A stretch of DNA of 64,000 nucleotides from JACDHG01 sp963811585 (GCA_963811585.1 CAWERR010000009.1:434001-498000), one strand, 5' to 3'. Shown: positions 35,161 to 43,856, counted from the stretch's first letter. A program made the numbers and translations. Notes: generated by a model from the letters alone, not told the origin.

Positions 35161-35231
35161 AGGCAAGGCTGCCTTACTTAGGCTACCTAGACCCGCGCTG
35201 TGCAGGCAAGGCTTACCTAAGTTAGGCTACC
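35161..35231 (+). repeat. Two direct repeats forming a tandem iron-box-like region
   Basis: AGGCAAGGCT occurs at 35161-35170 and 35204-35213, each followed after a few bases by TTAGGCTACC (35178-35187 and 35222-35231). The two units start 43 bases apart, about four helical turns. TAGGCT within each unit resembles an actinobacterial -10 element. The region lies between the divergent DUF2470 gene and the iron-siderophore operon. Confidence 0.6.
35202..35220 (-). promoter_or_regulatory. DtxR/IdeR-type iron box
   Basis: On the minus strand these 19 bases begin TTAGGTAAGCCT and end TGCCTGC. Compared with the published iron-box consensus TWAGGTWAGSCTWACCTWA, 16 of 19 positions agree by my hand alignment. 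It lies in front of the siderophore importer, just where an iron-dependent repressor would act, and could control the divergent DUF2470 gene as well. Confidence 0.65.
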
Positions 35232-35337
35232 CTTAGTTCTGCCGAATGCTGCAGACGGGCTTCGCACGACCGAGCGACGTAGGTGATTCACCGAAGGCGG
35301 AACTTCCGCGGCTACGAGCGGTAAGGAGACAAGCCCC

Positions 35338-36342
35338 GTGTCCAGGTACAGGAAGCCAGCGGCCGTGATGGTGGCGGCGCTTGCGGCCAGCGTCCTCGCA
35401 GCCTGTGGGTCTGACTCCACGGACGGTGGCGAGACCAGTGGAGGTCCGTGGACCTACACCGACGCCTCGGGCAAGACCGTGACTGCCGAGTCGACTCCGA
35501 CCCGCATCATCGCGCACGCCGGTGAGGCGGCTGCGCTGATGTCGTTCGGCATCAAGCCGGTCGGTATCTACGGTGATGTGCCGGTCGAGGACGACCCCAG
35601 CCTGAAGAACCTCGACCTGTCCGGGATCACGATCCTCGGCGAGACCTGGGGTGAGATCGACATCGAGAAGGCGGCGACGCTCAATCCCGACCTGATCGTG
35701 GCCGACTGGTGGCCGGTCGAGAACGCCTACTCCGGCATGGAAGAAGGAGTCAAGGAGGAGAGCAAGAAGATCAAGGAGCTCGCGCCCGTCGTCGGTGCTG
35801 CGCAAGGCGACTCGATCGTCACCCTCATCGAGGGATACGAGAAGCTCGCCGAGAGCCTGGGCGCCGACCTGAGCGACCCCGAGATCGCCCAGGGCAAAGA
35901 AGACTTCGAAGCCGCCGTCGCCGACTTCCAGGACACCTTGGCCGGCAAGGAAGGGCTGACTGCACTCGCGGTCTCGCCGACCTCGGACCTGCTGTACGTC
36001 GCGGTGCCCGAGCACGCCCCGGAACTCCTGGACTTCCAGAAGTGGGGCCTCGACGTGATCGACCCGACGGACCCGCACAAGGCCTTTCCCTACTGGGAGA
36101 ACCTGAGCTGGGAGAACGCGGACAAGTACCAACCGGACCTGTTGCTGATGGATGACAGGTCCTACCCCGCCAACGTGAAGACTGCCGAGGACCAGCCAAC
36201 CTGGGACAGCATCAAGGCTGCCGAAGCAGGGGCTACCGTGCCCTGGCCGGCCTACTGGCTGCACACGTACCCCGACTACACGGTTCAGTTGCAGGCGCTG
36301 ACCGAGGCTCTCGACGCGGCCGACCCGACCACCGGCGAGTAA
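35338..36342 (+). CDS. Iron-siderophore ABC transporter substrate-binding lipoprotein (FecB/FepB type)
   Basis: Cell-surface receptor for ferric siderophore, 334 residues. Lipoprotein signal with lipobox LAAC and Cys23, then an acidic Gly-rich linker. The periplasmic-binding-protein type III fold shows PTRIIAHAGEAAALMSFGIK near the start, EIDIEKAATLNPDLIVADWW in the middle and NLSWENADKYQPDLLLMDDR near residue 260. GTG 35338 with GGAGACAAGCCCC upstream. First gene of the uptake operon under the iron box. A related receptor is encoded at the other end of the same operon. Confidence 0.9.
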   Translation: MSRYRKPAAVMVAALAASVLAACGSDSTDGGETSGGPWTYTDASGKTVTAESTPTRIIAHAGEAAALMSFGIKPVGIYGDVPVEDDPSLKNLDLSGITILGETWGEIDIEKAATLNPDLIVADWWPVENAYSGMEEGVKEESKKIKELAPVVGAAQGDSIVTLIEGYEKLAESLGADLSDPEIAQGKEDFEAAVADFQDTLAGKEGLTALAVSPTSDLLYVAVPEHAPELLDFQKWGLDVIDPTDPHKAFPYWENLSWENADKYQPDLLLMDDRSYPANVKTAEDQPTWDSIKAAEAGATVPWPAYWLHTYPDYTVQLQALTEALDAADPTTGE

Positions 36343-36347
36343 GTGCC

Positions 36348-37382
36348 GTGACGACCAGCATCGCGGGTGTGCGCCCGGCCAGGACCTCCGGTGCCCTGGT
36401 CGCCGGGCTCGTCGTCTTGGGCGCCTGCCTATTTCTGGTCGTGATCGGCAGCATCACCCTTGGCTCACGCTCGATCACGTTCGACACGATCGTCGACGCG
36501 TTCCTCCACTACGACGCGAGCTCGACTGCGGAGACTGTGGTGCGCGACATGCGGGTGCCACGGACACTGCTGGGGCTGGCCGCGGGTGCGGCGCTCGGGC
36601 TCAGCGGTGCTCTGCTTCAAGGTGTCACCCGCAACCCGCTCGCCGATCCGGGCATCATGGGGATCAACGCGGGTGCCGCGGCTCTGGTCGTGCTCGGGAT
36701 CTCGGTGCTCGGTATCACTTCTGCGGGCGGGTATGTATGGCTTGCGCTCGTGGGTGCGGGCCTCGCCACGGTGTTCGTGTATACCGTCGCCTCGCTCGGC
36801 CGCGAGGGCGCCACACCGGTCAAGCTCGCGCTCGCCGGAGCGGCCGTGACCGCCGGCCTGTCCTCGATCACCACCGGCATCGTGATGACGAACCTCGAAG
36901 CCCTCAACCAGATGCGCTTCTGGCAGGTCGGTTCGCTCGCCGGCCGCTACATGCCCGTGTTCTGGCAGGTGGCTCCGTTCTTCGCCGTGGGCTTGGTGAT
37001 GGCGATGCTGTGCGGGCGCGCGCTCAATGGCCTCGCGCTGGGTGAGGACACCGCTCGATCCCTCGGACAACGGGTCGGTACTAGCAGGGCACTGATCTTC
37101 CTCACCGTGGCGATGCTCTGCGGTGCCGCGACCGCCGCGTGTGGTCCCATCGTGTTCATTGGCCTCGTCGTTCCGCACATCGCCCGCGCGGTGTGCGGTC
37201 CCGACTATCGCTGGATCCTGCCGTACTCGTTGATCCTCACACCGACCGTGTTCCTCGCCGCTGACATCTTTGGTCGGCTCGTGCTTAGCCCGGGCGAGCT
37301 TGAGGTCGGTGTTGTCCTCGGAGTCATCGGGGCACCAGTCTTCGTCGCCCTGGTCCGCTACCGCGACCTTGCGGAGCTGTGA
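36348..37382 (+). CDS. FecCD-family iron-siderophore ABC permease
   Basis: Membrane subunit of the siderophore importer, 344 residues with about ten hydrophobic helices. Family blocks: RDMRVPRTLLGLAAGAALGL (residues 65-84), LLQGVTRNPLADPGIMGINAG, SLGQRVGTSRALIF and the coupling segment CGPIVFIGLVVPHIARAVCG. GTG 36348, five bases after the receptor stop. Its stop overlaps the start of the second permease. Confidence 0.92.
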   Translation: MTTSIAGVRPARTSGALVAGLVVLGACLFLVVIGSITLGSRSITFDTIVDAFLHYDASSTAETVVRDMRVPRTLLGLAAGAALGLSGALLQGVTRNPLADPGIMGINAGAAALVVLGISVLGITSAGGYVWLALVGAGLATVFVYTVASLGREGATPVKLALAGAAVTAGLSSITTGIVMTNLEALNQMRFWQVGSLAGRYMPVFWQVAPFFAVGLVMAMLCGRALNGLALGEDTARSLGQRVGTSRALIFLTVAMLCGAATAACGPIVFIGLVVPHIARAVCGPDYRWILPYSLILTPTVFLAADIFGRLVLSPGELEVGVVLGVIGAPVFVALVRYRDLAEL

Positions 37383-38440
37383 TGGTCCTGCTCGCCCCTG
37401 CCCCCACTGGCTCGGTCCATGCGACGGTTCGCTCCGACCGACGTACGCGTCGTCGGCGTGGACAGGTCGTGACCATCTCCCTCGCGGTGCTGGCGTGCGC
37501 GCTGTTCGTGCTGACCATGATGGTAGGCAGCTACTTCGTCTCGGGTATCGACGTCGTCAAGTCCGTGCTCCATATCTCCGACGACGCCGGGGTGGACTTC
37601 ATCGTGCAGGAACTGCGGCTGCCCCGCGCAACTGCGGCGCTGGCGGTGGGGCTGGCCCTCGGGATCTCCGGGACGTTGTTCCAGCAGCTGTTGGCGAACC
37701 CGCTCGCCTCTCCCGACTTCGTCGGTATCTCGTCGGGCGCAAGCCTGGCTGCGGTCGCAGGCATCGTCATGTTCCAGACCGGCGGGTACGAGATCCCTGC
37801 CCTGGCCTTGGGTGGGGCCTTCTTCAGCGCCACACTGATCTACTTACTTGCGTGGCGGGGCGGCATTAGCGGCTACCGGCTGATCCTTGTTGGCATTGGC
37901 GTCTCGCAGTTCATGCTCTCGATCGTGACGTATCTGATCGCCCGCGCAGACATCTACGAAGCGCGCGAGGCCATGCACTGGCTGGTCGGCTCGATCGGCC
38001 AGTCCGGTGGTCCCGAGCTCCGCGCGCTGATCGTGAGCCTCCTGGTCCTGGTTCCGCTTGCTCTGATCCTCAACCGCCCGCTCCGGGCGCTGGAGCTCGG
38101 CGACGACACCGCGGCTGCACTCGGCACCCGCGTCGAGCTGTCCCGCTTCGGGCTCATCGCCGTCTCGATCGCCCTCATCGCCTTCGCCACTGCGGTCGCG
38201 GGTCCGATTGCGTTCGTGGCGCTCGTGGCCGGACCGATCGCGCACCGGATCCTGGGTCCGGCGCCGGGCGGCATCATCGCCTCCGCACTGGTGGGCGCGA
38301 GCATCGTGCTCGCTGCCGACCTGGCTTCGCAGCACCTCATGCCCATAGCCCTGCCTACCGGGGTGGTCACCGGTGCGGTCGGTGCCCCATACCTGATCTG
38401 GCTCCTGGCGACCGTCAACAGACAAGGACGCGGCGGATGA
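37379..38440 (+). CDS. FecCD-family iron-siderophore ABC permease (second subunit)
   Basis: Partner permease, 353 residues. Family blocks: VQELRLPRATAALAVGLALG, LFQQLLANPLASPDFVGISS, ALGTRVELSRFGLI and AGPIAFVALVAGPIAHRILG. The first ~30 residues are a basic cytoplasmic leader. Start is GTG 37379 (GTGA overlap) or the adjacent ATG 37382. A rare TTA leucine codon lies at 37844-37846. The stop overlaps the ATPase start (ATGA). Confidence 0.92.
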   Translation: MMVLLAPAPTGSVHATVRSDRRTRRRRGQVVTISLAVLACALFVLTMMVGSYFVSGIDVVKSVLHISDDAGVDFIVQELRLPRATAALAVGLALGISGTLFQQLLANPLASPDFVGISSGASLAAVAGIVMFQTGGYEIPALALGGAFFSATLIYLLAWRGGISGYRLILVGIGVSQFMLSIVTYLIARADIYEAREAMHWLVGSIGQSGGPELRALIVSLLVLVPLALILNRPLRALELGDDTAAALGTRVELSRFGLIAVSIALIAFATAVAGPIAFVALVAGPIAHRILGPAPGGIIASALVGASIVLAADLASQHLMPIALPTGVVTGAVGAPYLIWLLATVNRQGRGG

Positions 38441-39279
38441 CTGCTCACGATTTACGCGCGAAGGACCTCGCCCTGGGCTACGACTCCGCGGACGTGATCT
38501 CAGGTCTGGACGTCGAGATCCCGGACGGCAAGATCACCGTCATCGTCGGGGCTAACGCGTGCGGCAAGTCGACCCTCCTTCGAGGGATGGCACGACTGTT
38601 GAGACCTCGCACTGGAGCGGTCTACCTCGACGGCAAGGCCGTGCACGAGATGAGGACGCATGACGTCGCGACGATCATGGGTCTGCTGCCACAGACTCCG
38701 GTTGCTCCCGATGGGATCACCGTCGGTGACCTGGTGGGAAGAGGACGTTATCCGCACCAGGGCTGGTTCCGGAAGTGGAGTGGCCAAGACGACGCAGCCG
38801 TCGGGAACGCCCTCGCGTCGACCGGGATCAGCGACCTGGTGCACCGCCGGATCCAGGACCTCTCCGGCGGGCAGCGGCAACGGGTGTGGGTGGCCATGGC
38901 CCTCGCGCAGGAGACGGACTTGCTGCTCCTCGACGAGCCGACCACCTTCCTGGACATCAACCATCAGATCGAGTTGCTCGACCTGCTCACCGACCTCAAT
39001 CGCGAGTCGGGCAAGACGATCGTGATCGTGCTTCATGACCTCAATCTTGCCTGCCGCTACGCCGATCACATCATCGCGATGAAGGCGGGCACGATCCTCG
39101 CCGAGGGTGCTCCGCGCGACGTGGTGAACCCGACTGTCGTGACCGAGGTGTTCGGGCTGGCGTGTGCGGTCATCCCCGACCCGCTGACCGGCACACCCAT
39201 GATCGTTCCGCACGGTCGTCATCACGTGCTCCCGCAGAGTCCAGCCCTCGCCGAACAAAGTCTCGGAGTTGCCCCATGA
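38437..39279 (+). CDS. Iron-siderophore ABC transporter ATP-binding protein (FecE type)
   Basis: ATPase of the importer, 280 residues. Walker A is VGANACGKST (about residues 38-47), where Ala-Cys replaces the more common Gly-Ser/Cys pair; Q-loop LLPQTP; family-specific VGDLVGRGRYPHQGWF; signature LSGGQRQRVWVAMALAQ; Walker B LLLLDEPTTFLDINHQ; H-loop IVLHDLNLACRY. A TTA leucine codon is the sixth codon (38452-38454), an early position where a rare tRNA could limit expression. The stop overlaps the next ATG. Confidence 0.93.
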   Translation: MTAHDLRAKDLALGYDSADVISGLDVEIPDGKITVIVGANACGKSTLLRGMARLLRPRTGAVYLDGKAVHEMRTHDVATIMGLLPQTPVAPDGITVGDLVGRGRYPHQGWFRKWSGQDDAAVGNALASTGISDLVHRRIQDLSGGQRQRVWVAMALAQETDLLLLDEPTTFLDINHQIELLDLLTDLNRESGKTIVIVLHDLNLACRYADHIIAMKAGTILAEGAPRDVVNPTVVTEVFGLACAVIPDPLTGTPMIVPHGRHHVLPQSPALAEQSLGVAP

Positions 39280-40244
39280 GAAGACTTGCCATCGCTGCCC
39301 TTGTGGGCGGCATGCTCGCACTTGCCGCCTGCGGCGGCAGCAACGACGAGCCGAGCGCCGACGGGTCGTGGACCTACACCGACGACCGCGAAGAGACCAT
39401 CACCACCGACTCCACCCCGGCGCGAATCGTCGCCCAGTCCTCCGTCGCGGCCGGTCTTTGGGACCTGGGCATCGAGTCAGTGGGTGTGTTCGGCCCCTTG
39501 AAGACTCCAGACGGCTCGGTCGACCCGCAGGCCGGAAATGTCGACCCCGACGCAGTGACCGACGTGTCGACAGCGGCGTACGGCGAGCTCGACCTGGAGA
39601 AGCTGGCCGAGCTCGAGCCCGACCTGGTCGTGACGAACATGTTCCTGCCACCGGAGTTGTGGTACATCAGTGCGGCGACCGAGGAGAACGTCGAGAAGCT
39701 GGTGCCGATTCTCGCCGTCGACTTCAAGGGCGCGTCACTGATCGAGTCGATCGAGCGGGTTGAGAAGGTCGCCGAGTCCCTGGGCGCCGATCTCAACTCC
39801 GAGGCTGCTCGGCAGGGCCGCAAGGACTTCGACGAGGCCAGCGATCGGCTGCGGGAGCTGGGCAACTCGCTCGAAGGCAAACAGGTCCTGACGGTGTCGG
39901 CGACACCCGACAGGATCTATCTCGGCGATCCAGAGCAGTTCCCCGATCTCGACTACTTCACCACGCTGGGGCTGCCGCTGGTCAAGGCAGAGGCGCCGGC
40001 TGGCAGCTACTGGGAGGATCTCAGCTGGGAGAACGCCGACAAGTACGACGCAGACATCGTGATGTGGGACTCGCGTGACAACGGAGCCACACTCGAGCAG
40101 CTCGAGCAACAGCCGGCATTCTCGACAGTCCGCGCGGCCAAGGACGGTGCCTACGTGCCGTGGCAGGCCGTCGCGCCGTACAGCTTCGCCGGGTACGCCA
40201 AGGTAATGAACGACCTTGCCGACCTGCTCGAGGCGCAGCTCTGA
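39276..40244 (+). CDS. Second iron-siderophore ABC substrate-binding lipoprotein
   Basis: 322 residues from ATG 39276, which overlaps the ATPase stop (ATGA) and opens a lipoprotein signal: RRLAIAALVGGMLALAAC with Cys19. The same fold as the first receptor: GSWTYTDDREETITTDSTPA, VAAGLWDLGIESVGVFGPLK, YGELDLEKLAELEPDLVVTN and SWENADKYDADIVMWDSRDN. The two receptors share motifs but are clearly divergent, which suggests one permease pair serving two ligands. Upstream in-frame sequence (to 39162) lies in the ATPase gene and is not used. Confidence 0.9.
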   Translation: MRRLAIAALVGGMLALAACGGSNDEPSADGSWTYTDDREETITTDSTPARIVAQSSVAAGLWDLGIESVGVFGPLKTPDGSVDPQAGNVDPDAVTDVSTAAYGELDLEKLAELEPDLVVTNMFLPPELWYISAATEENVEKLVPILAVDFKGASLIESIERVEKVAESLGADLNSEAARQGRKDFDEASDRLRELGNSLEGKQVLTVSATPDRIYLGDPEQFPDLDYFTTLGLPLVKAEAPAGSYWEDLSWENADKYDADIVMWDSRDNGATLEQLEQQPAFSTVRAAKDGAYVPWQAVAPYSFAGYAKVMNDLADLLEAQL

Positions 40245-40283
40245 CGCGTGGACCAAGCCGTGAACCGTGCCTGAGCCGGCGCC

Positions 40284-41183
40284 GTGACTGACTTGCCGGA
40301 GCTGGAGATGCGGGTGTACCGCGCCGAGGTGGTCCGCATCGTCGACCTCACACCGTCCTTGCGGAGGATCGTGTTCGGCGGCACTGACCTGAAGGACTTC
40401 GAGACGACCGGGGTCGGCGACGAGTACCTCCGGGTGCTCATGCCGGCCGCCGGGGAGACCGAGCCGGTGCTCCCGGAGATCACCGACGGGGTCTTCGACT
40501 ACGGAGCGGTCGATCTAGGCCTGCTGCGCACTTACACGGTCCGCGATTTCGACCGCGAGACCGGCGAGGTAAGCATCGACTTCGTCCTGCATGCCCAAGG
40601 CGTCGCCACTACGTGGGCCCGCGCGGCAACACCTGGTGATGTCGTGGGAATGAACACGCCGACCGCGATGTACGACCCGCCTGACGACCTCACGTGGCAG
40701 GTGCTGGTGGCGGACTGTGCCGGGCTCCCCGCGCTTTGCCGGATCCTCGAGAACACCCCCGACGAGGTCAGCAACCGGGTCGTCGTCGAGGTCCCCGACG
40801 AGCATCACCACACTGGGTTACCCGCGCATCCGCGCGTCGAGGTGACGTGGGTCCACGGCGGGAACGGGCACCGCCCGAGCCACCTCGACGAGGTTGTCCG
40901 CGCGCTCGCCCGCCCCGATGACCCCGGAGGCTACGTCTGGGTAGCCGGTGAGTCCAAGGCACTTCGCGGTGTCCGCCGGTACCTCCGTCGTGAGCTTGGC
41001 CTGCCGGCGTCGGCGTACAAAGCAGTCGGCTACTGGATCGAGCACGCGGAGGAATGGCAGACGCGGTACGACGCCCTTGACGACTCCACCCGATCCACCC
41101 TCGAGGCCTTGTGGCAACAGGACCGTGCCGAGGAGGAGATCGAGGAAGAGTACGACGAGCGTCTCGCCGCTCTGGGGTTGTGA
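40284..41183 (+). CDS. Siderophore-interacting protein, FAD-dependent ferric-siderophore reductase (ViuB/SIP family)
   Basis: Cytoplasmic reductase that releases iron from the imported siderophore. 299 residues. The FAD-binding domain has RIVFGGTDLKDFETTGVGDE, RTYTVRDFDRETGEVSIDFV and WARAATPGDVVGM (position of the flavin-phosphate motif); the SIP C-terminal domain has VAGESKALRGVRRYLRRELG and VGYWIEHAEEWQTRYDALD. GTG 40284, 39 bases after the second receptor gene. It contains a TTA codon at 40818-40820. End of the iron operon. Confidence 0.88.
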   Translation: MTDLPELEMRVYRAEVVRIVDLTPSLRRIVFGGTDLKDFETTGVGDEYLRVLMPAAGETEPVLPEITDGVFDYGAVDLGLLRTYTVRDFDRETGEVSIDFVLHAQGVATTWARAATPGDVVGMNTPTAMYDPPDDLTWQVLVADCAGLPALCRILENTPDEVSNRVVVEVPDEHHHTGLPAHPRVEVTWVHGGNGHRPSHLDEVVRALARPDDPGGYVWVAGESKALRGVRRYLRRELGLPASAYKAVGYWIEHAEEWQTRYDALDDSTRSTLEALWQQDRAEEEIEEEYDERLAALGL

Positions 41184-41201
41184 TGAGCCTAGGATTGTCG
41201 G

Positions 41202-42491
41202 GTGAACGAAGGCGAGCTAACGGCTCTGCTTCGTCAGCACGCGCTGAGATATTCGGTGCCGGGGGCGGCAGTCGGCATCCTCCGCGATGGGGCTGCGACG
41301 ACCGCGTGTTACGGAGTGGCAGATGTGAGCGTCGGCCAGCCGGTCACACCTGAGTCGCTCTTCAGCGTTGGATCCTTGACGAAGTCGATGGTCGCGACGG
41401 TGATAGCTCGTCTCGCGGAGGCGGGTCGGTTGTTGCTGGATGACCCGGTGTCCGCGCACGTGCCGGAGCTGCGCGGCAATCGCTGGGCTGAAGCCGCCAC
41501 CCTGCGAGACCTTCTTGCGAATCGGTCGGGGTTGGCGCTGCGCGCAGGGCTGGAGTTCGACTTCGCCGGCCGAGGTGACGAGGACGACGGTGCGCTCTCG
41601 CGGCTCGCTGCCGATGCCGCGCCAGACGTTCCTGCGGCGCAGTTCTGGTCGTACACGAACGTGGGCTGGTGCTTGCTGGGGCGTGCGATTGAGACGGTCT
41701 CGGACGCGGCTTGGGAGGTCGCGATGCGCGACCACCTCGCCATTGCAGGCATGGGCGAGACGACGTTCGTAACCAACGTTGCTACAAAGCGGCGCGTGTC
41801 GGGGCACGAAGTGACGGTTGAGGGAGTCGCGCCGGTCGAGCCGTTGATCGCACGCGCGTATGGACCGGCGGGCACGACTGCCGTCTCGACGGTCGCGGAC
41901 CTTCTCCGGTTCGCCCACCTGCACCTCGAGGACTCGGCACTCGCCGGGTTGCGCACAGTGCACGCGGAGGTTCCGATCTACGGCTGGCTGGATTCCTGGT
42001 GTCTGGGCTGGGCACAGTTCGACTGGGAGGGCGGTCCAGTGTGGGGTTGGGACGGCCTCCTCAGCGGCGAGCGGTCAGTGCTGCGGATCGTGCCGGAGCA
42101 TCAGGCTGCGGTCGTCTTGATGACCAACGGCAGCACCGGGCGCGCGATGTACCGCTCGCTCTTCGCCGATCTGATGGACTCGCTGTTCGGGATCAGGGTC
42201 TCGCCGCTGAACCTCCACGGATCGCCCGGTGCCGCCGGGGATCTCTCGCGCTTTGCCGGCATCTATGCATGGCCCGACCGGCGGGTCGAGGTCACACGTG
42301 CCGGGACCCGCCTGCGCATCAAGACCGATGTTGGCGAGACCGAGGCGCTGCCGCTCGACGAGCGGACTTTCTTGGTTGACGCCCTGGATCCGGACAACCC
42401 AACGGTGACTTTCGGCGCCTTTGACGCAGCCACCGGGAGGCCGGGGGTGCTGTACGACATGCTGTGGGGACTCCCTCGTGTCGACGAGTGA
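41202..42491 (+). CDS. Serine hydrolase, beta-lactamase-related family
   Basis: Predicted cytoplasmic serine esterase or peptidase, 429 residues, no signal peptide. Catalytic SxxK in FSVGSLTKSM (about residues 56-65), second motif YTN in FWSYTNVGWCLLGRAI, and the third region near GWDGLLSGERSVLR where HxG is usual but Gly-rich GWDG is seen. The C-terminal ~110 residues form a beta-rich lipocalin-like tail (FAGIYAWPDRRVEVTRAG) common in this family. TAGGAT (41190-41195) sits six bases before GTG 41202, so a leaderless transcript is plausible. Confidence 0.82.
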   Translation: MNEGELTALLRQHALRYSVPGAAVGILRDGAATTACYGVADVSVGQPVTPESLFSVGSLTKSMVATVIARLAEAGRLLLDDPVSAHVPELRGNRWAEAATLRDLLANRSGLALRAGLEFDFAGRGDEDDGALSRLAADAAPDVPAAQFWSYTNVGWCLLGRAIETVSDAAWEVAMRDHLAIAGMGETTFVTNVATKRRVSGHEVTVEGVAPVEPLIARAYGPAGTTAVSTVADLLRFAHLHLEDSALAGLRTVHAEVPIYGWLDSWCLGWAQFDWEGGPVWGWDGLLSGERSVLRIVPEHQAAVVLMTNGSTGRAMYRSLFADLMDSLFGIRVSPLNLHGSPGAAGDLSRFAGIYAWPDRRVEVTRAGTRLRIKTDVGETEALPLDERTFLVDALDPDNPTVTFGAFDAATGRPGVLYDMLWGLPRVDE

Positions 42492-42685
42492 CTGACCGGG
42501 CAAGTTGGAGTCCTTTCGCGGCGTCACCCGCGCATCCGGCAACCACTCGTGTTGGCCACTTCGTCGCCCCGGTTTGGCTGTTCCATTTCGGACAAGCGGA
42601 CCCTGCCTGCGCGAGGGAACGGCCCTCTGACCACGTATGATGGAGGAGACCCGGCACGGCGCCGGGCCGAGGAGGAAACATCCCC
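42492..42685 (+). promoter_or_regulatory. Leader region of the Bax inhibitor-1 gene
   Basis: No gene in these 194 bases. CGTATGATGG at about 42635 holds a TATGAT that fits a -10 box, with a start about 45 bases before the ATG, and GGAGGAAACATCCCC is a near-ideal ribosome site. Confidence 0.45.
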
Positions 42686-43528
42686 ATGCAGAGCCGTAAC
42701 CCCATTCTCAACAAGAGCGACGCGTTCAACGGTCGCGCTGCTGCGAACTATGGCCACCCTGGCTACGCCGCCAGCGGCCAGGGCCATCAGGGCTATGGCC
42801 AACCGGCGACCGCACCCCAAGGCAGCGACCCGTCGACGTGGCAGTACCCCGCAGAGCCGTCCATCGAAGAGCGGATGACGATCGACTCCGTTGTCGCGCG
42901 TTCGGCTGTCACCATCGGCCTGGTCATTGTGACCGCAGCCCTCACGTGGGTCGGCCTGCCCGAGGAGTATGCCAGCACCGCCTGGATCGGTGGCGCCCTC
43001 GCCGGCGCCGGGCTCGGTATCTACTTGAGCTTCAAGCGGGCGGTGTCACCGCCGTTGATCATGCTCTACGCGGTCGTCCAGGGCTTCTTCCTCGGCGCAG
43101 CGTCGGAGGCGTTCAACGAGATCTGGCCGGGCATCGTCGTCCAGGCAGTTGCTGGCACGTTTGCCGCCTTCGTCGCGACGCTCGCTGCCTACAAGTTCTT
43201 CAACATCCAGGTGTCCACCCGGATGCGGAAGTTCGTGGTCATCGCGGGCCTCGGCTTCTTCGCCCTGACCTTTGTTGACTTCATGCTCTCCTTCGCTGGC
43301 GCCGACATCGGTTTCAACGGCTACGGCCTGCTCGGGCTGGTCATGAGCATCGTCGGCCTCGCGCTCGGTATCTTCTTCCTGATCCTCGACTTCGACATGA
43401 TCGAGCGGGGCGTCGCTGCCGGTGCGCCCGAGATCGAGTCGTGGAGAGCCGCGTTCGGGCTCACGGCCACGCTGATCTTCATCTACATCGAGCTGCTCCG
43501 AATCCTCGCGATCCTGCGCGGCGACTGA
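42686..43528 (+). CDS. Bax inhibitor-1/YccA family membrane protein
   Basis: 280 residues. The cytoplasmic N-terminus (about 1-60) is rich in Gly, His, Gln and Tyr (GHPGYAASGQGHQGYGQPAT); then seven hydrophobic helices from about residue 70, including VIVTAALTWVGLP, GAALAGAGLGIYLSF-like and the family tail GLALGIFFLILDFDMIERGV with EIESWRAAFGL. BI-1 proteins form pH-sensitive ion or calcium leak channels; the acidic pair in the last helices (LDFDMIE) is the region implicated. Followed by a strong terminator, so monocistronic. Confidence 0.9.
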   Translation: MQSRNPILNKSDAFNGRAAANYGHPGYAASGQGHQGYGQPATAPQGSDPSTWQYPAEPSIEERMTIDSVVARSAVTIGLVIVTAALTWVGLPEEYASTAWIGGALAGAGLGIYLSFKRAVSPPLIMLYAVVQGFFLGAASEAFNEIWPGIVVQAVAGTFAAFVATLAAYKFFNIQVSTRMRKFVVIAGLGFFALTFVDFMLSFAGADIGFNGYGLLGLVMSIVGLALGIFFLILDFDMIERGVAAGAPEIESWRAAFGLTATLIFIYIELLRILAILRGD

Positions 43529-43563
43529 CCGCCTCGGCCGTCGTACGACGGCTGACAAGACGC

Positions 43564-43602
43564 AAAGAACGGCCCCCGGAGAGTTCCGGGGGCCGTTCTT
43601 TT
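43564..43602 (+). terminator. Rho-independent terminator, usable from both strands
   Basis: The arm AAAGAACGGCCCCCGGA (43564-43580) pairs perfectly with TCCGGGGGCCGTTCTTT (43585-43601): a 17-bp stem with loop GAGT, ending in TTTT. It lies 36 bases after the Bax inhibitor gene and 24 bases before the end of the convergent DUF4287 gene, so it can serve both. Confidence 0.92.
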
Positions 43603-43625
43603 GGATGTCTGGGTGCTCGCAGTTG

Positions 43626-43856
43626 CTACTCGAAGCTGCGGTGCGCCTTCTTGAGGTCGTGCTCGTGCACGATCGCGGTCGCGTGCCCATGCGCCAGGCC
43701 GTATTCGTCGCGCAGCCATCGAACCCTGTCATCGAAGCGGAGCAAACCTGGGCCGTTTTCGAGGTGGCCAAACCACTCATGAAGAGGACGGCCGGTCGCT
43801 GCGGGGACCCGCGCGACCAGCATCTGATGTGTTTCTTCGGAGTGGTGAAGGGCCAT
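43626..43856 (-). CDS. Small DUF4287-type protein
   Basis: 76 residues; the whole chain is the domain: SEETHQMLVARVPAATGRPL, WFGHLENGPGLLRFDDRVRW and LAHGHATAIVHEHDLKKAH. This family is widespread and uncharacterised; the pattern (EEThQkl... WLrdeHglghg) resembles a domain often fused to DUF5655. No cysteine. ATG 43856, separated from the SGNH gene behind it by 75 bases. Confidence 0.8.
   Translation of the reverse strand: MALHHSEETHQMLVARVPAATGRPLHEWFGHLENGPGLLRFDDRVRWLRDEYGLAHGHATAIVHEHDLKKAHRSFE

Noticed and set aside
35161..35187. First copy of the promoter repeat as an independent iron box
   Set aside because: By hand alignment it lacks too many consensus bases to be called on its own.
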